In this document: one piece after another, positions 46,980-57,329 of the stretch
How positions within the stretch are numbered: the first letter of the stretch is position 1
Layout of the letters: each line of letters opens with the position of its first letter
From: Sarcocystis neurona
Taxonomy: Eukaryota > Apicomplexa > Conoidasida > Eucoccidiorida > Sarcocystidae
NCBI GenBank assembly: GCA_000727475.1
Contig: KL647336.1
Coordinates: 62,001-126,000, forward strand
Direction of reading: 5' to 3'
DNA length: 64,000 bases
The notes under the pieces: model-generated
Database searches by the model: none
What the model was told of the DNA's origin: nothing
Seen by the model: only the letters and a program-made list of their open reading frames with translations
Translations under genes and position numbers: made by a program

Positions 46980-47690
46980 TCGATGCAGCTGTTGCACGAG
47001 CAGCAAGACTAGCAGTTGGAGAAGAAGCATCAGCAACACGACAAGATGCAGTACAAGCAGCAGGAGTTTGGAAGTGCTAAGAGACGCTGCAGCAGACAGA
47101 AGAACACCAGCAGATGCGGAGAGAGACAGCGGAAAATAGGTCAGCCGCAGAAGCAGTAGTCGTGGGAATCGTAGCTGCAGCAGAAGCGAAGAGCGGAAGC
47201 ACCGACAGGAGAAGTAGCAGCAGCACGAGAACCTGCAAGAGCAGCAGTAACGCAGCAGCTGCTGCGGCAGCAGCTTCTTCTATTCAAGCAGCGCGCCGCC
47301 GCAGACGCCCTCGTCAGCTGCTGCTTCGTGTCCTCTTCTGTTTTCCCGTTTTGCCTCTCCATTTCGTTTTTGTTCTTCAGCAGCAAATATCAGGAGCGGT
47401 TGGATCAGTCGCACATCACCACAGGCCGCCGCAACAGTAGAGACCCACCGGCGTATCCGCTGGAGGAGAAACAGCAGCAGCAGCAACATCACAGCCGCAG
47501 CCGCAGCAGCATCACACCTGCTGCAGAAACGGCAGCTGCAGCGTCATCGCTGCAGCACTAGCAGCAGCATCTTTTGCTGAGGAGGAGAAGGCACAGCAAC
47601 ATCAAAGCTGCAGCAGCAGCATCACAGTTGCAGCAGCAGCAGCCTCTTCTGTTGAGGAGGAGGAGCAGCAGCACATTGGTGGGCTATTTT
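46980..47690. repeat. CAG island
   Basis: CAGCAGCAG arrays on the plus strand, leading into the frame that starts at 47705. Short Ala/Arg/Gln frames. May be upstream exon or intron of that gene. Confidence 0.65.
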
Positions 47691-47704
47691 GAATACAGGG
47701 TGAA

Positions 47705-50700
47705 ATGCTGCTTCTTCAGTCAGGTGCTGCTGCTGCTGCAGCATTAAATGGGAAGCAGTGGAATAGAAGAGCTGCGGCAGCACTTTGTTTCCTTTCTGAT
47801 CGAATCATTGTCCTTCGACCGACTTTTCACGCACACAGAAGTGTTACCAGCAGTCCAAGCAGCACAAGCGGCAGCAGCGGCACAAGCGGCAGCATCAACC
47901 CCGTGGGCTGGAGCAGCAGCACCCGAAACAGCAGCGGCAGCACCAGGAACGGCAGCAGCAACGCTCAGGACGACAGCAGCTGCCTCACGAGCAGCGCAAA
48001 CGCGTCTCCTACGACAGGGGTGACACGAGAGTTGCCGCAGCAGCAGCTGTTGCTCTCTGCTGCGTCCATCTCCTCAGCGCCAGCGACTGTCATGCACATG
48101 CAGCAGCAGCAGGGGCGGGGGAAAAAGGAGCGGGAAAAGGAGCGACGACAGCAGAAGGGAAAGCAGCAGCTGCAAGCGCGGCAGCACGAAAAACAGCAGC
48201 AGCTGCAAGTGCAGCAACAAGTGCAGCAACGGCGCGTGAAACAACATCAAAAAACGGAACAGCGACAGCCGCAGCACCCGCCTTACCAACAACAAATCTG
48301 GTGCTTGTGGGCCCCTGGGGGAAACCGCAGAGCCGTGCGTTACGGTGAAGTCGCAGGAGCAGCAGCATGTCCTTTGCTTGTCCTTGCTGCTGCAGGTGAT
48401 GCTCCTGCTGCTGTTACCCACCCTACTTCTCTCCCTCCTCTTCTTGCTGCTGCGAGAACTTTTGTTCCTGCTGCATCTACTAACTCTGTCATTGTAACTC
48501 CTGCTATTCCTCCTGCTGCTGCCACCCACTTCTCGTCTGCCGCCGCTCCTGTTGCGTCGTCGCCCTCTGCTGCGGCGTACTCTCCGACGGCTGCTGCCAC
48601 TGCTGGTCCTTCCACTGCAGCTGCTACTCCTCGTGCTGCTGCTGAGAGGGGGGGGGGGCTTCCGCGACCCACTCCTCGTGAGGATGCTGCTGCTGTTGCT
48701 GCTCCTTCGATCGATATCTTTCCGGATGGTAGTGCTGCTGCCTCTGCTGTGCCTGCTGCTGCATTGACTGCAGTCCCCTCTCTTCAGTATCCTGCTGTTG
48801 ACTCTTCTGCAACGCCACTTCCTGCTGCTACTGCTATTGGTGCTCCTTCCTCTGCTGCCGCCTCTTCTTCTGCGGGTGAGACTGCCACACAGCTTCCAGC
48901 TGCTGCTGCTGCTTTTTCCGCTGTCGATTCTTCATTCTTCCGTCGTCCCCACGAAGTTGTTCAAAAACAGCTGTTCTTACTAGAGAACCCTGTTGCCCCT
49001 TCCGCTGCTGCTGCTGGTGGTGTGCGTCCACCTGCTGCTGCTGCTGCGACGGCGTCCTATTCTCCACCGCTTGCTCCTGCGGCCCCGCGTCCTCCTCTTG
49101 CAGCACCAACAGCAGCTTTGAGCGTGCTGCTGACCAGCAGCGGCAAGAAATTTTGCGGTCGAAAGAATCTTCGTAGCAGCCGCACGAGGGCTGCTAGTAC
49201 AACAACCAGCAGCAGCAGCATCAGCATGAGAACAAGCCGCAGCGCCGTCAACAGCAACAGCCGCGCCACACGTGATAATAATAGAAGAAGGAACCTCAAG
49301 AGTCGTGGTAGTAGCAGCAGCAAAAATAATGAGAGTGTCGGAGTAGCAGCGTCATCAGCAGCAGCAGGAGGAAGACTGTCCTTGAAGCGGCTGGAGAAGA
49401 GAAGGGAGGAGAAAAAGGCAACGACTTCTCTAGATAAGCCAGCAGAAGCGGGAGCAACAGCAGGAGAAGGAGGAGCAAGAGGAGCAGCAGCAGCAGGAGT
49501 GGAAGCAGCGGCAGCCATAGGAACAAAAGGTAGAGCAGGAGCAGCTGCGGCGGAAAGATCAGCAGAAGGAACAGGAGAAGCAGCAGTTGCAGGAGAAGAA
49601 GCAGCAGGAGCAGGAACAGCAGGAACAGGAGCAGCAGGAGAAGAAGCAGCCGCAGCAAGAACAGCAGCAGATGCATGTGGTCGAATTGCCCCTAATTCGG
49701 TAGGCATCTGGAAGGTGCTTCTTTTGGGGTATCTTCGTATTGAACAGCAGCAGCAGCGGCAATTTGGCGGGCACTGCTATAACCGTGGCTTCACTACTGC
49801 TGCCGCGCCGGATAATCGACTTCAACAGCAGCAGCAGCAGCAGGGGAAGCATCACCGACAGCAGCAGGAGAAGAAGCGGCAGCAAGACAAGAAGCGGAAT
49901 GAGCTCGTGAGGCGAAAGCAACAGCTGCAACAGCCAGAGGAGGAACAGCGGCAGCAGGAACAGCAGAGAGAAGAGGAAGAGGGAAAGAAGCAACAGCAGC
50001 AGCAACAGCAGCAGCAACAGGAGCAGCAGCAGCAACAGCAGCAGCAGCAACNNNNNNNNNNNNNNNNNNNNNNNNNNNNNNNNNNNNNNNNNNNNNNNNN
50101 NNNNNNNNNNNNNNNNNNNNNNNNNNNNNNNNNNNNNNNNNNNNNNNNNNNNNNNNNNNNNNNNNNNNNNNNNNNNNNNNNNNNNNNNNNNNNNNNNNNN
50201 NNNNNNNNNNNNNNNNNNNNNNNNNNNNNNNNNNNNNNNNNNNNNNNNNNNNNNNNNNNNNNNNNNNNNNNNNNNNNNNNNNNNNNNNNNNNNNNNNNNN
50301 NNNNNNNNNNNNNNNNNNNNNNNNNNNNNNNNNNNNNNNNNNNNNNNNNNNNNNNNNNNNNNNNNNNNNNNNNNNNNNNNNNNNNNNNNNNNNNTGCAGC
50401 AGCAACGGCAGCAGCAACAGCAGCAGCAACAGCAACAGCAAGAGCGGCAGCGACAGCAACCAACAGAGAGGAGGCATTTGAAAAGGAAGCAGGAGTTGCT
50501 CCTTATGACAGACGACGTTGCAGGTGGTTCTCCTTGTTCTGCTGCTGATATTGTTTCTTCTTCTTTCTCTGCTCGTGCTGCTGCCTCTTCGTCTTCCGCC
50601 GCTGTTTCTGCTGTCCCTTTGCTGCGGGACTCGCTGCTTCAATTCAAAAATGCGGCTGCTGCCGTCGCGAAGGAGAGAGCAGCACAGGCGTGGTGCGTTT

Positions 50701-50783
50701 ACGAAGGGTGGCCCCCCCGCTCTCGTATTCCCATCGGCGACAACAAATCTCGGGTATCATCCACAAAAGAACCTCCGCGTTAA
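47705..50783 (+). CDS. Low-complexity Ala/Ser/Gln-rich protein, interrupted by assembly gap
   Basis: The frame from ATG 47705 stays open to the gap at 50052, through Ser/Gly, Gln, Ala/Pro and Arg/Ser blocks and into poly-Gln. Beyond the gap the matching poly-Gln is in a different frame, read from 50397. It continues ERRHLKRKQELLLMTDDVAG, an Ala/Ser block, then VPLLRDSLLQFKNAAAAVAK and AWCVYEGWPPRSRIPIGD, to TAA at 50783. The gap length is therefore not a true multiple, and the conceptual translation across it is wrong in either frame. Short non-repetitive patches (WCLWAPGGNRRAVRYGEVAG) support coding. The start is uncertain, and no domain was recognised. Confidence is higher for the post-gap C-terminal part. 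Confidence 0.5.
50052..50394. other. Assembly gap (343 N) within poly-Gln
   Basis: CAG arrays on both edges. The Gln frame changes across the gap. Confidence 0.99.
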
Positions 50784-50799
50784 AAAGCGCATATACTTC

Positions 50800-51240
50800 T
50801 CTTCGCGCATATATTCACATATATGTATATATCACTTATATGGCAAGAGTGTAGCGTACAGAGAGAGAACAGAGACGTACACCTGTACGTGTGTAGAGCT
50901 CAATCTATATGCGAAGCAGCGTATATCTGTATATACATAGAGACAGCGATAGAGGGAGAGAAGAAGACGTACACATACATATATATACGTGTGTGTGTTC
51001 ATATAAAGAGACGCACATATGTATACAGAGAGAAACACACACATATATACATGTATTTGTGTGAAGAGTGAGACATAGGGAACGTCGAAGAAAGAGGACT
51101 ATATAGCGATAGAGAGAGAGCCGGAATGACGTGCAGAAAGAGAAGTACGTATATATAGGTAGATTTATATCAAGTATACAACGTATACCTACGTAGATAT
51201 ATTGAGGGGATACACACACATATATATGTGTGTGGGTATG
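50800..51240. repeat. ATAC/GAGA microsatellite
   Basis: ACATATAT and GAGAGA repeats. 51240-51870 continues with similar low-complexity sequence and no gene. Confidence 0.75.
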
Positions 51241-51874
51241 GGAGAAGATCTACAGAGATGATACCCACGCAGATAGGAAGGAAACTATATATACGTCAGG
51301 GAAAGGAGAGGAAGGCAGTTGTATTGATAGAGATCGATAAAAAGGAAATAGATGTGTAGATGCGAGTAGTGATGTATGAATACATACTCACAGCTGCTGA
51401 CAGGTGCACTTCCCGGCCAAGGTCTACACTACATATACATATGAGAGATAGAAAGAGAAGAGAAAGCAGAGCGAGGGGAAGTGAGGAACATTTGTTATAG
51501 GGGGGAGGATAGATACACGCAAGGAGACATATATTATATGTGAAAATCTATTGAGCGGGTTGCTACACATACATACATATATATACGTATATGCATGCAT
51601 ACGTGTGTCTATATATGGTGAAAGAGTAGATGAGATATCTGTGGAGACTAACCTGTGAATACGTGGATTCATCTGCAGATGCATGCATCGACGTCCTTGT
51701 ATATATGTTGGAGACTATATAATACATATAAAGCATCTGTAGAATGGCACGTACATCTGTATATGTAAAAGTTTGTCCACAGTGAAATAAATTTATACAC
51801 AGACCCCCACACATATATATATGTTAAGGAGATACACACGTGACTGTATATTTATCTATCTATCTGTATATATA

Positions 51875-52165
51875 TGTAGAGAGAGAGGGACAAGAGAGAG
51901 GTACACACACACAAACATACGTATCAATATGTGGGTATATATATATGTATATATACCCACATATTGAAGGAATAGGCAGATAGAGGAAGACATATATGTA
52001 TATATACGTAGAGAGGGAGAAGAGAGAGGTACACACACACACACACATACATACGTATCAATGTGTGGGTATATATATATATATGTAGGAAGGAATAGGC
52101 AGGTAGACGAAGACATGTATGCACACATATGTAGAGAGAGAGGGAGAAGAGAGAGGAAGACCTCT
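51875..52165. repeat. About 125-bp minisatellite with a 42-bp palindrome
   Basis: Two full units and a partial third, each starting TAGAGAGAGAGGGA and containing GAGGTACACACACAC, ACGTATCAATRTGTGGG and GGAATAGGCAG. The first unit holds a near-perfect inverted repeat, CAATATGTGGGTATATATAT to its complement, at about 51926-51967. Confidence 0.85.
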
Positions 52166-52199
52166 TTTTGGTGCATATCCCATGAAGAGATATATTATC

Positions 52200-53260
52200 G
52201 TATAGAGGTGTCTTTATACATATACACATATGTATGTGTATTATACATATATATATTAAGAGAGAGAGAGAGACTCACAGGTAGATATAGTCTGTTTTAA
52301 ACGTATATGTGTGTGTAGGTGGACAATTGTCAGAGAGATATATTATCGTTTCGAGATGTGTATGTGTCTGCTTATAAACAAATACGCATATGTATGCAAA
52401 GAGGAATACCCCAGTAGATAGGGGTATATCTACACGTGCATATACATATCTTGTAGAGAGGTATATTATCCAATGGAGACGTGTATATGTACTTATATAT
52501 GAAGAGAGATAGATAAGTAGATAGGGCTATACATATATATACATATGTGTATATGTGTACGTAGACATATCGTGGAGGCATGTGACCATATAAGGAAATA
52601 GATATATGTGTATATAGAGTACACAGTTAAATGTGTACATATAGATAACATATATATGTACGTGTAGATGGAGACATATGATTTATGTGTGTGTGCATGT
52701 TTTGTATATGTGTGTGGAGAATATGCGCGTCTATTAAGGTTAGAAAGACGAAGATTTGTCTGCGTCTTCCATTGTGTGTTTCTTCTCCCGAATAGAGAAG
52801 TCTGGCCAAAAGAAGGAAGACTCCTCTTGGGAGAAAACTATAACTTTCTTCGAGCGGTGTATACCTGTTTGTCTATGAAAATATGTGGAAACAAATATCT
52901 ATCTATCTATATCTACATGTGTCGTAGCTATGTGTCTACTTCTATATATATGTATATATGTAGACATAGATGTAAGTGTATATGTTGACTTTTGTCAAGA
53001 ATATGTTTGTGTTATATATACGAGGACAAACTCCATACATTGGAAAAGTAAATATCAAAGAACCAACAGGACTCCCCTTACATATGAATATGGTCATGTG
53101 TGTGTGTGTGTGTCTCTCTCTCTCTCTGTATATATATATATATATATGTCCACTTGTTGAAAGAAAGGATCATTCTTCCTGTTGTGTTTCTCTCCACTAT
53201 ACACACATTTGTGAAGACGAATAAAAGCTTGTTCATACATATATATATGTATATGCGAGT
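52200..53260. repeat. TA/ATAC microsatellite with unique patches
   Basis: Long TATATG and GAGATA runs. 52730-52870 and 53000-53080 are short unique patches with no recognisable coding. Confidence 0.7.
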
Positions 53261-53371
53261 ATATATAATGAGAAAGAAAAGGAGTTCTTCTTTGTTTAGA
53301 TGGGGGAAAAGTATCCAAGAACTGCTTCTCTGCAGTTAGTTTGTTTCTCTGCTGCTCACTCTTCATTATAC

Positions 53372-53720
53372 GTGCCCTCAGCTATTCTAACTAATATATC
53401 AGCGAATGCTCTACGGTCCCATATTTATATATATACACACCCATAAATACTTGTATCTCACTATATACACGTTCACATATATATATGTGTAGTTATAGGT
53501 GCCTCCACCTATTCTAGCTAATATATCAGCAGACGCTCTATGGACCCACATTTATATATAAACACGTAAATACTCATATTTGTCTATATATGCGTACTGA
53601 TATGTAGTTATAGGTGCCCCCATCTATTCTAGCTAATAATATGCGAGTGCTCAACAGACTCATATATGTACATAAATACATATACATATATACACGTAGA
53701 GAGAGGTATACGTGTATATA
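53372..53720. repeat. Three-copy tandem repeat of 115-127 bp
   Basis: Each copy begins with a TGCCYYCA-CTATTCTARCTAATA block and a GCTCTAYGGWCCCA-like follow-on. The ATTCTA positions are 53384, 53511 and 53626. Confidence 0.85.
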
Positions 53721-53786
53721 GACATATATATACACATGTATATACTGTGAATGATTGGCTGAGGAAGCATTGATTCATCTCTTTAG

Positions 53787-53970
53787 GAAAGTCTTCACTC
53801 AGGCAGATTATCAGTCGGGGCAGGGGAAATGCCATTTGGTGAAGGTCGATGAAGCCGCCTCCTCGCTGTACTCGAGGAAGGTCACTTTCTCTCTTCGGTC
53901 GTCAGTGAAGAAATTGGAAGGGGAAACTCGTGTCACTTATAAATCCGCTTTAGTTTTCCCACCTTTTTGA
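53787..53970 (+). CDS. Candidate 3' exon of unknown protein
   Basis: After a TCTCTTTAG acceptor the plus strand reads KVFTQADYQSGQGKCHLVKV then DEAASSLYSRKVTFSLRSSV, ending KSALVFPPF and a TGA. The sequence is varied and repeat-free. Its end overlaps the end of the minus-strand frame at 53933, so the two would be tail-to-tail genes sharing about 40 bp. Family not recognised. Confidence 0.4.
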
Positions 53971-54487
53971 CGTGCGTCGTCTCTTCTTCTCCTTCAAGCG
54001 GCTCTCTCTGTGACGCCGTAAATTTCGTCCTCTTCTCTGTCTCGCTGTGTGTTTTCTTCTCACTGACTTTCATCTTCCCCGTCGTTGATTTCCCTCTTCT
54101 TCGTTTCTCGTTTTTTCTCGTTTGTTCTCCTCCTTTCTGCTTCTTCCGACTCTTTTCTTGGGCGTCTCCTTTTCTGCTTGCGTACTTTTGCTTTTCCTGT
54201 TGTCTTCTTGCTGGGCCTCCTTTCTGTTCTTCCGGGTTGTCATCCTTTCCCGTGCTGTTGTCCGTTCCCCTTTCTTCTCCCTTTTTTTTGTGTCCCGTCG
54301 CCTCCATTCTGCAAGTTACGTTTTCGTGGAATTTCCTCTTCAGTTCGGACCTTTGCGGCGTCACATTTTCGTCTTCCTGAGACGCGAAGAGAGCGGGAGA
54401 AGAAGAGAGGCGACTCTGGCGATTTGCTGCGGCAACAAGCCAGTGCTGCTTCTGAGTGAAGAAGAATTCGAACAGCTCGTCCTTCAC
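53933..54487 (-). CDS. Basic Lys/Glu-rich C-terminal exon, unknown protein
   Basis: A 184-codon frame reads VKDELFEFFFTQKQHWLVAA, then a Ser-rich patch and a long Lys/Arg/Glu/Gln-rich tail, ending VKKVGKLKRIYK and TAA. There is no ATG (the first codon is GTG), so it should be a 3' exon with an acceptor just above 54487. The tail suggests a nuclear or nucleolar protein, which is an inference from composition. The plus strand is polypyrimidine and also open, so coding is not proven. Confidence 0.42.
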   Translation of the reverse strand: MKDELFEFFFTQKQHWLVAAANRQSRLSSSPALFASQEDENVTPQRSELKRKFHENVTCRMEATGHKKKGEERGTDNSTGKDDNPEEQKGGPARRQQEKQKYASRKGDAQEKSRKKQKGGEQTRKNEKRRRGKSTTGKMKVSEKKTHSETEKRTKFTASQREPLEGEEETTHVKKVGKLKRIYK

Positions 54488-54789
54488 TTCCCGTGGATAA
54501 TGCGGGAATTAAAGGAGTTTCAAAAGTTGCTTTAGACGCAGCCGCACAGTCGGTTATAAAACAGCAGAAGCAAACGGGAAAAGAAGGAGTCGAGGGACGT
54601 GGGAAGATCTGCGCACTGCCCCCCAACGGTGATACAAAGGGACCGACGGAAAGCAGAGATGAAAGTGCAGGAAAGGGGGAAACCGAAGAGTGAAGGGGAA
54701 GAGAAGAGAAAGACAGGAAGAGAAAGTGAGACAGAGAGAAAGGAGAGAAGAGTTGTAGTGCAGCAGATGTGTGTTAATCATATGCCTTA

Positions 54790-55560
54790 TTCAAGTTGAC
54801 TTCAAATATCTACAGGGAGTAGTGTTAGTTACAGTATACACACACACACATATATATATAATATATACGTAGCGTTGAAGACGTATCAGTGTTTCTATTT
54901 TTTCTATGGAAGGGAAGAAGACAAAATAGAGAAATGGGGCAAAGGAGTGAAAGAACACAAGGAAGTTGAAGCCGAAGAAAAAAACGACAACCGAGGGAGG
55001 CAAAAAAGAACAAAGAAAGAAATGAGAAACTGCTGGGCAGGCGGAGAGTCAGAAGAAGAGAGACAAAACGAAACAGGAAAAGGGATTCAATAAAGACAAA
55101 CATACAGACGCAAAGAGAAAAGGAGAAAGGTTGCTCCTTCTTTACGGAGAAGAGAAAGGCACACAGACAGAGACAGGGAGAAGTAGACACATACACACGC
55201 ACATATATACATATAGATGGTATTCGTGTTTATATATATATGCATACATTCATGTATGTATTTGTGTAAAAATATATATATATATTCTCTCTCGTGTATA
55301 TGCTTACGTATTCATTCATTCATATAATTGTGTATGTATTCGTGCCCGCATATATTACACAAATATACGTACGTAAATTTGTATTCATATACATATATAC
55401 ATATATACATACATGTTTGTGTCTGCATTTAGGTATACGATGATATATATGCAGGGGTAGTGGATGTGTTTATGTGTGTATGTATGCAAATACAATGCGC
55501 AAGCTAGTTGTGTTTATAAGTTTGTGTTGATGTGTAGATATCGTTCTACACAGAAATTGT
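54790..55560. other. Purine-rich spacer and TA/ATAC microsatellite
   Basis: AGAA-rich sequence to about 55190, then TATATATA and GTATG repeats to about 55450. No gene seen. Confidence 0.6.
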
Positions 55561-55569
55561 CGTCAGAAA

Positions 55570-56280
55570 TACTTTGCCGTCTGACAGGTGGAAAATTCAC
55601 TTCGTTCATCTACTGCCACGGAAACATTTGAGCGTAGCTCCGCTTGGAACATGCGTTTTTTTCTTCTCTTCAACGCAAGCGCCGCCCATCTGCGTAGGAT
55701 ACCGCGACGTACTCGTAAAGGCCTTTGTCAACTTACAAATAGTAACTTGGCACACAGACCTAGAACCGCTTACATTCGTGGGGGCGGACAGACGCAAAAA
55801 ACGTACACACCACCACACACACACACACACTTACCTATTTATAGTGCCCTGCGAGGAAGAAGGACACGTGAGAATACAGATGACTTTTTGAGAGAAACGT
55901 GACGCTCGAGTCACCCAGAACCCATTTCTGGGTTCTCCACGTGATGGAGTCAAACAGAGACGCCATGCGCCGGAAAAGCAAAATTCACTTCGTAGTATTC
56001 TCGAGTCGCAGTAGTAATGAGGCGGTTTTCTGCAGTGCATACGAAAGAGTTACACCACTCGTTTTTCTCCTTCTCTTTTTCTCTGTTTACGTGGACGTCA
56101 CTCATTCCTCATCAGCGTCTTTCTTTTCAGTTAATCGTTCGATCACCTTGTTATTCCTGTTCCTCTTCTGTTTGTTGTTTGCTCAAAATTGAGTGGACAC
56201 ACCGGTTTTGAGTCAGCGGAGTAGTTCTCGAACAGACGAAGGGGCAGCACCAGGAAAGATTTTTCGTTCTTCTTTTGGCG
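55570..56280. other. Unique sequence, no firm gene
   Basis: A plus frame after a CTGACAG acceptor at 55587 reads VENSLRSSTATETFERSSAW and is protein-like for about 70 codons before CA repeats. Support is weak. Confidence 0.3.
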
Positions 56281-56603
56281 GTGCAAACTCCCCTGTCTCT
56301 GTCTCTCTCTCTGCACTTTCCGAATTTTCGCTACGGTAGTTGCACGAAAGCACATTTCTCCTGGGTCACGAATGTTGCATTTTTCGGACTCCCGGCCTTC
56401 TCCAGTCTTCGTGTGACATTACCTCAGAGAACTGGTTGTACGCTTTTTCTCGTGAAAGCCAAATTGAGACAATGTTATCCACTGCAGTTTGCTTCGCTAC
56501 GAAGCGAACACTGTCTTCTCCGAAGATTTTTGCGGTTCTTCCCTCGAACAACGTTGGATACCTTCCGTTGCCTGAATCCTGGCGCACGTTTGCACAGCAT
56601 CCC

Positions 56604-57327
56604 CATATTGAGTTTACGCGTCGCTTCGGAGCGCTCCCTCACTCGTTGAAATGCTATATGAGGGCAATTCACTACTGTTGCTTTACCGTTCTTGTGGCTT
56701 GTTCTCGCTTGAGGGCATAGCTGCTATTGCGCCCCGGGAATATCATTTTTTCGCAAAGTCACAGCGCTACCGTCTATGTGAGGAGGCTTGTAATGCTAGA
56801 CTTTCCTTCATTTTGGGATTTGCACCCGTACTCTTCTTTGCTGAAAAGCTGAGTCTCTCGTTCACCAAAATGCTCATGACAGGCCGAGTTCCAAGTAAGT
56901 AAAAGCTCTCGTTTGCCCTAAAGAGTATAAACCCCTCTGGATTTCCCGGAATGGTGTTTGACTTCCTTGCAGATTGTTTTGTGGATATACGTATATGCGG
57001 ATGTACATGGGTTCAGACATATACATGTATGTGTGCATACACATATATGCACACACATCTGTATCCGTGCGTGTACAGACATACACACACACACGCTTGT
57101 TCTGCGCGAGTATGAAGACCGTGTTTGCTACGCAGGTAAAACAGAAGATTCACGTACACGCCTATGACTGGCGAGACCTCCACTACCACACACGCGAGGA
57201 GGCTCCAACTTTACCCTCCTGTGCACCAAATTTACCAGTAGCAGTAACAGAGAAGCTCCAAATGATTTCTCTCATTCGTCTTCCAAGCCTGACCATCACA
57301 CAGAGATACAGAGACGTGCCAACATAA
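56604..57327 (+). CDS. Candidate two-exon gene of unknown function
   Basis: The first segment (to about 56900) reads SLVEMLYEGNSLLLLYRSCG, then REYHFFAKSQRYRLCEEACN and a hydrophobic LSFILGFAPVLFFAEKLSLS, possibly one membrane helix. It meets overlapping donors GTAAGT and GTAAAA. A TTCCTTGCAG acceptor at 56972 follows, and the second donor keeps the frame. The second exon crosses a CA/TA-rich stretch, then reads MKTVFATQVKQKIHVHAYDW, RDLHYHTREEAPTLPSC and ends at 57327. A second protein-like frame at 56460-56720 (reading LPSNNVGYLPLPESWRTFAQ) competes with the first exon. Confidence 0.35.
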
Positions 57328-57329
57328 AT

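Noticed and set aside
47748..48023. Second plus frame with Ala/Gln blocks inside the 47.7 kb gene
   Set aside because: It is the shifted reading of the same CAG array, and the longer frame contains more varied sequence.
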